Of a DNA stretch of 62,966 nt, positions 18,449-26,712 are shown piece after piece (position 1 is the stretch's first letter; each line of letters starts with the position of its first letter). Under the pieces are notes generated by a model. That model was not told the DNA's origin, searched no databases, and saw only the letters and a program-made list of their open reading frames with translations. Made by a program: the position numbers and the translations under genes. Source of the DNA: Pseudovibrio denitrificans JCM 12308 (GTDB lineage: Bacteria; Pseudomonadota; Alphaproteobacteria; Rhizobiales; Stappiaceae); NCBI RefSeq assembly GCF_001310815.1, contig NZ_BAZK01000028.1, positions 1 to 62,966 of the forward strand. The letters run 5' to 3'.

Positions 18449-20167
18449 ATGAGACGTCAGCTATTAGCGTCCGTTGGCTTTGCAGCCATGATCTGTGCTT
18501 CCAGCTCTGCATTCGCAGATATGGAAGCCGCTAAGAAGTGGGTGAGCGACGAGTTCCAGCCTTCTACTCTTTCTCAGGAAGAGCAGATGAAGGAAATGGA
18601 CTGGTTCATCAAAGCAGCTGAGCCTTTCAAAGGTATGGAAATCAAAGTGGTTTCCGAGACCATTGCGACCCACGAATACGAAGCTAAGGTTCTTGCAAAA
18701 GCATTTACCGAAATCACCGGCATTAAAGTTACTCACGATCTGATCGGTGAAGGTGACGTTGTTGAGAAGCTTCAGACCCAGATGCAGTCTGGTGAGAACA
18801 TCTACGACGCGTACATCAACGACTCCGACCTGATCGGTACTCACGCTCGTTACCAGCAGGTTCGTAACTTGACCGACTGGATGGCGAACGAAGGTAAAGA
18901 CGTAACTCTGCCAACTCTGGACATTGAAGACTTCATCGGCAAGTCCTTCACCACTGGTCCAGACGGTAAGCTTTACCAGCTTCCTGATCAGCAGTTCGCG
19001 AACCTTTACTGGTTCCGCTATGACTGGTTCACCAACCCAGACATCAAAGCGCAGTTTAAAGCGAAATACGGTTACGAGCTGGGTGTTCCGGTTAACTGGT
19101 CTGCTTACGAAGACATCGCTGAGTTCTTCACCAACGACGTGAAAGAAATCAACGGCGAAAAAGTCTATGGCCACATGGACTACGGTAAGAAAGATCCATC
19201 CTTGGGTTGGCGCTTTACCGATGCATGGCTCTCCATGGCTGGTGCTGGCGACAAGGGTATCCCGAACGGTCTGCCAGTTGACGAGTGGGGCATTCGCGTA
19301 AACGGCTGTTCCCCAGCTGGTTCTTCCGTTGAGCGCGGTGGTGCAACCGATGGTCCTGCAGCGGTTTACTCCATCACCAAGTACATCGAGTGGCTGAAGA
19401 AGTACGCTCCAGCTGAAGCGCCAGGCATGGTGTTCTCTGAAGCTGGTCCGGTTCCGGCACAGGGTTCTGTTGCTCAGCAGATCTTCTGGTACACAGCCTT
19501 CACCGCAGACATGGTGAAAGATGGTATTCCAGTTGTGAACGCAGACGGCACTCCTAAGTGGCGTATGGCTCCTTCTCCGAAGGGTGCTTACTGGGAAGAA
19601 GGCATGAAGCTGGGTTATCAGGATGCTGGTTCCTGGACTCTGATGAAGTCTACTCCGGAAGATCGTGCGAAAGCTGCATGGCTGTACGCTCAGTTCACCG
19701 TTGCAAAGACAACTTCTCTGAAGAAGTCTCACGTTGGTCTGACCTTCGTACGTGACAGTGACGTTCGTGATGCGTCCTTCACCGAGCGTGCACCTAAGCT
19801 GGGTGGTCTGGTTGAATTCTACCGTTCACCAGCTCGCGTACAGTGGACCCCAACCGGTACCAACGTTCCCGACTATCCAAAGCTGGCTCAGCTGTGGTGG
19901 CAGAACATTGGTGATGCATCCTCAGGTGCGAAAACTCCTCAGGAAGCTATGACTGCTCTTGCTGCTGCTCAGGACAAAGTTCTGAAGCGTCTTGAGCGTG
20001 CTGGTGTTCAGGGCGAGTGTGGTCCTAAGCTCAACGAAGTTAAGGATCGTGACTACTGGCTGAACCAGCCAGGCGCACCTAAAGCCAAACTGGCTAACGA
20101 GAAGCCAACTCCGGTCACCGTTGACTACGACGAGCTGATCAAGAGCTGGGCAGACGCTTCCAAGTAA
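18449..20167 (+). CDS. glpV: Glycerol ABC transporter substrate-binding protein GlpV
   Basis: 572 residues with a classic Sec signal (MRRQLLASVGFAAMICASSSAFA, cut before DMEAAKKW). The length is unusual for a binding protein but typical of GlpV. Solute-binding class-1 features include TIATHEYEAKVLAKAFTEITGIKVTH, QTQMQSGENIYDAYINDSD and LYQLPDQQFANLYWFRYDWF. It is last in the operon; a 74-nt gap with its own ribosome site (GGGAGG) and codon use favouring frequent codons (GGT, CGT, AAG, GTT) suggests it is made in excess over the membrane parts, as is usual. Confidence 0.9.
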   Translation: MRRQLLASVGFAAMICASSSAFADMEAAKKWVSDEFQPSTLSQEEQMKEMDWFIKAAEPFKGMEIKVVSETIATHEYEAKVLAKAFTEITGIKVTHDLIGEGDVVEKLQTQMQSGENIYDAYINDSDLIGTHARYQQVRNLTDWMANEGKDVTLPTLDIEDFIGKSFTTGPDGKLYQLPDQQFANLYWFRYDWFTNPDIKAQFKAKYGYELGVPVNWSAYEDIAEFFTNDVKEINGEKVYGHMDYGKKDPSLGWRFTDAWLSMAGAGDKGIPNGLPVDEWGIRVNGCSPAGSSVERGGATDGPAAVYSITKYIEWLKKYAPAEAPGMVFSEAGPVPAQGSVAQQIFWYTAFTADMVKDGIPVVNADGTPKWRMAPSPKGAYWEEGMKLGYQDAGSWTLMKSTPEDRAKAAWLYAQFTVAKTTSLKKSHVGLTFVRDSDVRDASFTERAPKLGGLVEFYRSPARVQWTPTGTNVPDYPKLAQLWWQNIGDASSGAKTPQEAMTALAAAQDKVLKRLERAGVQGECGPKLNEVKDRDYWLNQPGAPKAKLANEKPTPVTVDYDELIKSWADASK

Positions 20168-20240
20168 GCGCTGCTTCTAAGGTGTCCATCATCGGAAACA
20201 GAGGTCGTTTTCGATGATGCGCTTCCAAGACTAAACGAGA

Positions 20241-20270
20241 AACCCGGTGCCGTAAGGCGCCGGGTTTTTT
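20241..20270 (+). terminator. Terminator of the glp operon
   Basis: An 11-bp stem (20241-20251 with 20256-20266, one G-T wobble), GTAA tetraloop and a T6 tail. Strong intrinsic terminator 74 bases after glpV. Confidence 0.9.
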
Positions 20271-20392
20271 GCTTTTGGGAGATTGGGCCGCACAGAAGGG
20301 GAGCACCAACCAAGGTGGTTGTTTCGTCTTCTGGTTGTGGTGTGCTAGGTAGATCTCGCGATGTCTTGGTCAGATTGAGGGAGGCTGCTGCT

Positions 20393-20779
20393 GTGAAGTG
20401 CCTACGTATCTACGCAACGCCGGATGGGGAATCGCATTTCGATGAAATCGAGATACCGACCAATCAGGTGTCGGTGCATCCTGATGCTGTGCCGTTTGAT
20501 GTGACTGCCAGCTATCCGGCTTCACGTGTCCGCATCACCCGTATTCCGGCTGGGATGCGCCAAGTGGAGTGGCATACGGTTCCTGATCGGGTTTTGACTG
20601 TGCGGCTTAATGGGGCGGTTGAGTATGAGACCAGTGATGGTGAGGTTCGCACCGTCGAGGCCGGTGAGTTTTTGATGATTGAGGATACGCATGGCAAAGG
20701 TCACCTTTCGCGCCATTCGCAGGAGGCTCAGACCGTGATCTGGATTTCCTTGCCTAATGGGTTGGAGGAGCCAGCTTAG
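20393..20779 (+). CDS. Cupin-fold protein of unknown function
   Basis: 128 residues from the GTG at 20393, chosen because GAGGGAGG lies eight bases upstream. The protein begins VKCLRIYATPDGESHFDEIEIP and has a single beta-barrel cupin domain: YPASRVRITRIPAGMRQVEWHT, then LTVRLNGAVEYETSDGEVRTVEAGEFLMIEDTHGKGH. Cupin motif 1 lacks the usual His-x-His, so metal binding is doubtful; similar proteins are described only as cupin-domain proteins. Monocistronic, between the glp terminator and the fadJ-like gene. Confidence 0.7.
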   Translation: MKCLRIYATPDGESHFDEIEIPTNQVSVHPDAVPFDVTASYPASRVRITRIPAGMRQVEWHTVPDRVLTVRLNGAVEYETSDGEVRTVEAGEFLMIEDTHGKGHLSRHSQEAQTVIWISLPNGLEEPA

Positions 20780-20928
20780 GCGGTGAGGTCAGCTGTGATT
20801 TACTGCTTCTAATTCCGCATATTAGAATTGTATTTTACAACTGGAATTCCTGCTGCGCCCTGCTAAACTACGTGGAATTGCGAATGATAGTGCGGCGCGG
20901 GAGTGCGCTTTGCCTCAGGGAGTTTCGA

Positions 20929-23081
20929 GTGTCTTCTTCAATTAAGTCATCAGGTCAGGTTTCCTATGAATTGCGCGGTGATGTTGCGGTTATGACCGTG
21001 AGCAATGCGCCGGTGAATGCGTTGTCTCTGGCGATCCGGCAGGATCTGGTTGCGCGCATCAAGCAGTTTGAAGAAGACGAAGCGGCGAAAGTTGCGGTGA
21101 TTGTTGGGGAAGGTAAGGTGTTCATCGCGGGGGCAGATATCCGTGAGTTTAAGCGTCCAGCGACTGAACCGCATCTGCCTGATGTGATTGATGGCATTGA
21201 AGCCTGCACCAAGCCTGTGATTGCGGCCATTCATGGTGTCGCGCTGGGCGGCGGGCTTGAGGTTGCGCTGGGCTGTCACTTCCGTGTTGGGGTAAAGGGC
21301 GCCAAGGTTGGTTTGCCCGAAGTGCATCTGGGCATCATTCCGGGTGCTGGTGGCACGCAGCGGTTGCCGCGGCTTGCGGGCTATGAGAAAGCGCTGGAGA
21401 TGATCCCGAGTGGAGCGCCGATTGGGGCGGATGCTGCGAAGGCCGCTGGTATTCTGGACGACGTGAGCGATGAGGCTGATGCGGTCGCAGCTGGTCTGGC
21501 GTTTGCACGATCTGTGATCGACAACGGAACTCCGCTGCGCCGTTGTTCTGAGTTGGTTGCTCCTGCTGTTGATGCTCAGGTGTTTGCGGATGCCAAGCTG
21601 CGGTTGCCAAACGGGCACGTGGTCAGAAGTCGCCGGTGGTTTGCGTTGAAGCCATTGAAGTTGCCAGCCAGACCAGCTTTGCGGATGGCATGGCGAAAGA
21701 GCGTGAGATGTTTATGGAGCTGAAGAACTCCGCTCAGCACCGCGCGCTGGCGCATGCTTTCTTTGCGGATCGGGCTCTTGGTAAGCTGCCCGAGATTGAA
21801 GGCATTGCCCCGCGTACGCTCAAGTCTATTGGTGTGATCGGTGGTGGAACCATGGGCGCAGGCATTGCGACCGGTGCGCTGATGAACGGGCTTTCCGTTA
21901 CGCTGATCGAGCGCGATGATGAAGCGCTTGGCCGTGCGAAGGCGACGATTGCCAAGAACGTTGGCGGGGCGGTCAAGAAAGGTAAGCTTTCAGCAGAGCA
22001 GGAACAACGGATCTTTGATAAAGCGCTGTCTTTGAGCACAGACTATGCCTCGCTTTCTGAGGTGGATCTGGTTGTTGAGGCGGTGTTTGAAGACATCGAC
22101 GTGAAGAAGCAGGTCTTCGAGAAGTTGGATGCTGTTTGTAAGGAGGGTGCGGTTCTGGCAACCAACACCTCCTACCTGGATGTGAACGCCATTGCCGCTG
22201 TCACCAAGCGTCCGCAGGATGTGATTGGCCTGCACTTCTTCTCTCCGGCGCACATTATGAAACTGCTGGAAGTGGTGGTTGCAGACAAGACGGCTCCGGA
22301 CGTGATCGCGACTGGGTTCCAGCTTGGCAAGATCATGCGCAAGATTGCTGTTCGGGCTGGTGTTTGTGATGGCTTCATCGGCAACCGCATTCTGGCGACC
22401 TATCGCGCTGCTGCGGATGCGATTGTGGTGGATGGATCCACACCGTTTGAGGTGGATGATGTGATGCTGGAGTTCGGCTTTCCGATGGGGCCGTACGCGG
22501 TGGCCGATCTGGCAGGTCTGGATATCGGCTGGGCGACCCGCAAGCGGAAGGCGCCAACCCGTGATCCACGTGAACGCTATTTCACATTTGCAGACCGCAT
22601 GTGTGAGCAGGGCTGGTTTGGACAGAAAACCAGCAAGGGCTATTACGTTTATGAGGATGGTGCCCGGAAAGGGACGCCAAACCCGGCTGTGCTCGACATT
22701 CTGACAGAAGAACGCAAAGAAAAACAAATCAACGCACAAAACCTTTCAAAAGAGCAGATCCTGGATCGCTATATGGCGGCGATGGTGAATGAAGCTGCGA
22801 AGGTGGTTGAAGAAGGCATTGCTTTGCGGCCATTGGACGTGGATATGACGCTGATCTATGGCTATGGATTCCCGCGTTGGCGTGGTGGTCCTATGCAGTA
22901 TGCCGATGAGATTGGTCTGGAGAAAATCCTCAGCAATATCAAAGCGTATGCTGAAGAAGACGGCTACTTCTGGCAGCCTGCAAAACTGCTGGAGGAGTTG
23001 GTTGCTTCTGGCCGGAGCTTTGCTGATCTGAATGCAGAGAGCGGGAATAACTCAGCAGCTAAAAAGCACGAGAACGCTTGA
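20929..23081 (+). pseudogene. fadJ: FadJ/FadB-like 3-hydroxyacyl-CoA dehydrogenase/enoyl-CoA hydratase, frameshifted
   Basis: A bifunctional beta-oxidation enzyme split in two frames. N-terminal crotonase domain from the GTG at 20929: oxyanion-hole region IVGEGKVFIAGADIREFKRP and VHLGIIPGAGGTQRLPRLAG carry the expected catalytic Glu residues. After the break: NAD motif IGVIGGGTMGAGIATGAL, NTSYLDVNAIAA, LHFFSPAHIMKLLEVV with catalytic His, and the C-terminal dehydrogenase repeat. One extra base (a G after 21606) restores LAKRARGQKSPVVCVEAIEVA. Repaired length is about 718 residues, normal for the family. As written only the hydratase half would be made with a junk tail, unless the second half reinitiates. 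Confidence 0.85.
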
Positions 23082-23236
23082 TTCTCTTCAGTTGCATCGC
23101 CATCTTTTAGCGGTGTACCCTTGGGGTAGCTCTGAAACAGCGCACATAGCAACGGCGCTGTTTTGGATGTTTGTTCGCGTATTCTCGTTCAGAAACCGCT
23201 GTTTGGTTCTCAGAGATATGCCCGTTGGAGATGGTG

Positions 23237-23443
23237 ATGCTGAATTTTCTGGAATATGTGACCGGACGAGTTATCGCGATATTGTTCGCAATGGCTTTGT
23301 TGGCATTTATCCTCCTTGTGATCGGGTTTGCCTCAGGCCTGATGCTGGCCATCATTGCCATCACTATTCCCCTTGTGATCCTGAAGATCCTGTTTGGTAA
23401 GAACAAGCCCAAGATCACCTATCACTATGAGCGCAAAGACTAG
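23237..23443 (+). CDS. Small two-helix membrane protein
   Basis: 68 residues from the ATG at 23237, placed six bases after a GGAG. It has two adjoining hydrophobic stretches (VIAILFAMALLAFILLVIGF and GLMLAIIAITIPLVILKILF) and a charged C-terminal tail (GKNKPKITYHYERKD). No recognised family. Its stop overlaps the end of the convergent HxlR gene (23440-23443). Upstream ATGs at 23171 or 23231 would extend it. Confidence 0.5.
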   Translation: MLNFLEYVTGRVIAILFAMALLAFILLVIGFASGLMLAIIAITIPLVILKILFGKNKPKITYHYERKD

Positions 23444-23799
23444 CTTATTGGGGAATTTTTAATCTCGTTTTCGCCCCACATTTCCATTGCCTGAAGCACG
23501 GGTTGCAAGGATCTGCCTTTTTCAGAGAGGGAGTATTCCACATGGGGCGGGACAACTTCCATGACTAAGCGATCGACAATTCCGTCTGCTTCCAGTGATC
23601 TCAATTGGGCTGTGAGCAAGCGTTGAGAGACGCCGGACAGTCTGCGCTTCAGCTCGTTAAAGCGGCATGGAGCGGGCAAAAGCTCGTATATAATCAATAG
23701 CTTCCATTTTCCATTGAGAACGGTGAGCGTTCGGCGCACCGGGCATGTTTCGTAGCCAACGAATGCTCCACTTGGTGTGTCTGTGCTGTCATCGCTCAT
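23440..23799 (-). CDS. HxlR-family transcriptional regulator
   Basis: 119 residues. The HxlR winged helix is clear: CPVRRTLTVLNGKWKLLIIYELL, then FNELKRRLSGVSQRLLTAQLRSLEADGIV and the wing YSLSEKGRSL. The Cys in TCPVRR is the residue that senses electrophiles or oxidants in well-studied HxlR members. It is divergent from the SnoaL-like gene with 109 bp between the starts, which is the probable target. Confidence 0.88.
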   Translation of the reverse strand: MSDDSTDTPSGAFVGYETCPVRRTLTVLNGKWKLLIIYELLPAPCRFNELKRRLSGVSQRLLTAQLRSLEADGIVDRLVMEVVPPHVEYSLSEKGRSLQPVLQAMEMWGENEIKNSPIS

Positions 23800-23908
23800 G
23801 GTATGCAGTACCCTTTTATATACTAGCTGCTAAAATAGTGCGTACTAGACCTTTTGTTTCTTTGCTTTCATATGGGGTTTGCCTAATGAAAACAAGGGAA
23901 ATACACCA

Positions 23909-24382
23909 ATGAACAAAGTGAAGCTCGCTGCTGCAGGTGCAGCTCTTGCCCTTTCAACTGCGGTTGCCGGTGCGACTGAAGCCACTGATCTTCTGAGCAA
24001 ATTTTATGAGGTTGCTGATAGCCGTCCGTTTGACCGCGCGAAACTGGCTGAGTTCTACGCAGACGATATGGTGGACCATAACGGTCATGATGGCCAAAAC
24101 GCCAAGCAGTCCGCGCTGGACACCTTCACAGCACTGGCAGCTGGTGCGCCGGACTCTCGCCATGAGCTTGGTATGATTGAGCCGGTTGGTGACGATAAGG
24201 TTCTGATTTACTGGCGCTATAAAGGCACAAACACTGATGGTCTGTTTGGTTCTGAAGCGAACGGTAACGCCTTTGATATTGCTGGCTTTGAGGTCTACCG
24301 CGTTGAAGACGGTAAGATCCGTGAGTTCTGGCATGTTGAAGAGCTGGCTTCCATGGGCGAGCAGCTTGCAACCAAGAAATAA
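23909..24382 (+). CDS. Exported SnoaL-like (NTF2-fold) protein
   Basis: 157 residues from the ATG at 23909 (AAGGGAA upstream). A Sec signal (MNKVKLAAAGAALALSTAVAGA) is followed by an NTF2/SnoaL-like cone: LAEFYADDMVDHNGHDGQ, LGMIEPVGDDKVLIYWRYKGT and FEVYRVEDGKIREFWHVEE. The fold is shared by polyketide cyclases, ketosteroid isomerases and many binding proteins, so no substrate is proposed. Divergent from HxlR and probably under its control. Confidence 0.78.
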   Translation: MNKVKLAAAGAALALSTAVAGATEATDLLSKFYEVADSRPFDRAKLAEFYADDMVDHNGHDGQNAKQSALDTFTALAAGAPDSRHELGMIEPVGDDKVLIYWRYKGTNTDGLFGSEANGNAFDIAGFEVYRVEDGKIREFWHVEELASMGEQLATKK

Positions 24383-24387
24383 TCGAT

Positions 24388-24420
24388 AAGGCCCGGGGTG
24401 TTCCTCCGGGCCTTCTTTTA
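24388..24420 (+). terminator. Terminator after the SnoaL-like gene
   Basis: A perfect 9-bp stem AAGGCCCGG / CCGGGCCTT (24388-24396 with 24406-24414) followed by TTCTTTT. Confidence 0.85.
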
Positions 24421-24567
24421 AATCGGGTTTGTGAGATCGGGGAAATCAAGATTACTGGCTTGATCTGGCCGTGATTACCCGTTTTGTTAGTTGCAGCTTT
24501 GAGGGTGAGCAAAGACTGCCTGCCTTATTAGTTTATTGATTTCGCTTTTGAATTTGCATTGAGGAAT

Positions 24568-25431
24568 ATGTTTGTGAAGCTGCAAGATGGAACACTGAAA
24601 CTTTCCGGTGGCCGCGTCCTTGCGTGGAGTGAATGGGGCGCTGCAGATGGGCGGCCCGTGATTTTGTGTCAGGGCGCGGGGATGGCCTCGGCCATTCCGT
24701 TTGGAGAGCAGGCCGCAACAGATCTTGGTCTGCGCATTCTCTCCGTTGATCGTCCTGGGCTGGGAAACTCAGAGGCAGATCCTGAGAAGAGTTTTGAAAG
24801 CTGGGCAGCGGATATCAAGGAACTGTTTGATTTTGTGAAGGCTAATCAGGCGTTTGCGATTGGCTTTTCGCAAGGTGCGCCGTTTGCGTTGGCGCTGGCT
24901 GATGCTGGCCTTGTTGATGGCGTTGCAGTTGTCTCCGGTCAAGATGAACTGGCCTCTCCGGAGCTATTTGCTATGCTTCCTGATGAGTTGAAGGGCATGG
25001 TTTCGCTTGCTTGTGATGATCCGGATCGTCTTGAGGCAGACATTACAGGCATGGCGACGGCTGACTGGTTGTGGCAGATGATTGAAGGGATGAGTGGGCC
25101 TGAGGACCGTGCGTTCTATGCCTCAGCATCGTTTGCTCCTCTTTATCGGAATGCGCTTGCTGCAGGCTTCTCTCAGGGTGCAGCCGGGTATGCCCGTGAT
25201 ACTGGGCTTGCCATGGGGCGTTGGTCGTTCGATGTCGAAAACATCAAGCAGGACGTGCAGTTATGGTATGGGCTGAAGGATACAAGCCCAGTCCATTCGC
25301 CTGATTTTGGTGCCACACTTGCCAAGCGACTGAGCCGCTCTGAGCTGCATCAGATTGCAGAGGAGGGGAGTGCTATCCTCTGGACCCGTGCTGATGCTAT
25401 TTTGCGCAGGCTGTCAGAAAGTCAGCGCTAA
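24568..25431 (+). CDS. Alpha/beta hydrolase
   Basis: 287 residues from the ATG at 24568 (GAGG closely upstream; the TTG at 24559 and GTG at 24574 are alternatives). Alpha/beta hydrolase fold: oxyanion turn LCQGAG, strand ILSVDRPGLGNSEADP, nucleophile elbow AIGFSQGAPFALALADAG (Ser), Asp likely in WYGLKDTSP, and a C-terminal His in ELHQIAEEGS. Substrate unknown. Monocistronic and convergent with the caspase-fold gene across a shared weak hairpin. Confidence 0.82.
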   Translation: MFVKLQDGTLKLSGGRVLAWSEWGAADGRPVILCQGAGMASAIPFGEQAATDLGLRILSVDRPGLGNSEADPEKSFESWAADIKELFDFVKANQAFAIGFSQGAPFALALADAGLVDGVAVVSGQDELASPELFAMLPDELKGMVSLACDDPDRLEADITGMATADWLWQMIEGMSGPEDRAFYASASFAPLYRNALAAGFSQGAAGYARDTGLAMGRWSFDVENIKQDVQLWYGLKDTSPVHSPDFGATLAKRLSRSELHQIAEEGSAILWTRADAILRRLSESQR

Positions 25432-25436
25432 GCAGA

Positions 25437-25466
25437 AGGCCCGGCGTAGAAGTTTTGTCGGGCTTT
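25437..25466. terminator. Hairpin between convergent genes
   Basis: A short GC stem (GCCCG at 25439-25443 with CGGGC at 25459-25463, and flanking A/T pairs) followed by TTT. A weak but suitably placed terminator serving both strands. Confidence 0.45.
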
Positions 25467-25493
25467 ATGCATTCAGTCGGGAGAGCGGTAAGC

Positions 25494-26483
25494 TCAGACG
25501 GGCAGGAACAACTCTCGCACTTCTGAGCTTCTGGCTACTGGCGCGTCGTCCGTGTGAAGTGTCTGGTATCTATGGGGATCATCTGAGTAAGCTTTACCAG
25601 CGCCATGATAGCCAGCGACTTCAGGGTTTTCAAAGCCAGCGCTTTTGAGGTCATTGGCGAGGGACTGGGCAAACGGGAAAACTTTGGTGCCATCCAGTTC
25701 CGGATATTCTGGAGCGTCTATGTAACCCGGCTCAGATGCCAGTTTCAGCTCTTCCGGTTCAAATGACTCAGGCTCTGTTGCATCTGCGCTAAAGCAGCTT
25801 TCAACGCGAATATCGGTGAAGGATTTGTCCAAACCACCTTTAGAAAGTTGCTCTGCAAGATCCTTTGAGGAAACCGTCTCATAGCCTTCTTCGCTGGCGC
25901 TTCGTTTGCTGGAAATCTCATTGGAGCCGTATGCGCCGTGCCCGAGTACGTAGATTTTGCTTTCGCCATTCTTCAGCGTACCCAGAATACCGGTTTTCTC
26001 ATTGCTGATAATGTCTGCCTGTTGCAGAACTTCAGCCTCAAAAGAGTAGTTTTGCGCCAGCTTCAGCATGTCATTGTAGGCATCTGAAGATATAAAATCC
26101 AAAAGCTCAAACCCTTCAAGGTTTAGCTCTGAAATGACTGCATTTGCTTTTTCACGAATGTCGCTGGCTTGTGTCTGTTTGCTTTCAATCAGTTGCTCTT
26201 TCAGAGTTTCCAGCTTGGCTTTGTCTGCATCGTTTGCCACGATGATGTGACGCGGTTGCTTGCCTGCGGTATTGCGGGATTGATTGGTGCCTGCGGCAAA
26301 GAGCAAAATATCTTCAGATGCAAAGGGTGCGTAGTAAAAGCCTGTTTTTTGGGGAGCTTCTGTCTTTGAAGCGGAATCACTCAAGTTAGTGGCTTGTGTT
26401 TCTTTGGTGTTAACTTGTGCGAAGCTTGCGCTTTGATCTATTTGCACAGTTGTTTGTGATGTGTTTACATTGGATATAGGCAT
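25494..26483 (-). CDS. Candidate secreted caspase-fold (clan CD, C80-like) cysteine protease
   Basis: 329 residues. The first 45 are rich in Ser, Thr, Gln and Asn with no hydrophobic signal, as in type III secretion signals. Residues 176-310 have a clan-CD-like pattern: strand then His (KIYVLGHGAYGS, H182), a spacer rich in charged residues, VSSKDLAEQLSKGGL, strand then Cys (TDIRVESCFSAD, C230), FAQSLANDLKSAG and a closing VAGYHGAG. His followed by Cys after strands is the dyad of C80 autoprocessing domains of MARTX and clostridial toxins. A homologue with known function cannot be named. It stands alone; no chaperone gene is adjacent. Alternative: a non-catalytic relative of the fold. Confidence 0.55.
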   Translation of the reverse strand: MPISNVNTSQTTVQIDQSASFAQVNTKETQATNLSDSASKTEAPQKTGFYYAPFASEDILLFAAGTNQSRNTAGKQPRHIIVANDADKAKLETLKEQLIESKQTQASDIREKANAVISELNLEGFELLDFISSDAYNDMLKLAQNYSFEAEVLQQADIISNEKTGILGTLKNGESKIYVLGHGAYGSNEISSKRSASEEGYETVSSKDLAEQLSKGGLDKSFTDIRVESCFSADATEPESFEPEELKLASEPGYIDAPEYPELDGTKVFPFAQSLANDLKSAGFENPEVAGYHGAGKAYSDDPHRYQTLHTDDAPVARSSEVRELFLPV

Positions 26484-26660
26484 GTTTGCACCAAGTTTAT
26501 TGAGAATCAGAAGTATTTATCTGATTTCACTATTGGTGCTTTGCTTGGGTGGCTGTTGTATCATTTGATACAGCACGTGTAGATTGTTTATGCGTGATAA
26601 TATCTACCTGGCTTCGGGCTGCGGAGGGACACCGCCAGAATTTCCCAATCACGGCATTGA

Positions 26661-26686
26661 AAAACCCGGCGAAATGTTCGGCCGGG
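26661..26686 (-). terminator. Terminator of the phytase-like gene
   Basis: On the minus strand a 6-bp CCCGGC/GCCGGG stem (26665-26670 with 26681-26686) is followed by TTTTT (26660-26664 on the plus strand as A run). It lies 27 bases after the stop at 26713. Confidence 0.7.
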
Positions 26687-26712
26687 CTGTTCTTCATTCA
26701 GTTGTGTTGCTC

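Noticed and set aside
18464..19732. 422-codon minus-strand frame opposite glpV
   Set aside because: Shadow of a strongly biased gene; no start context or recognisable motif.
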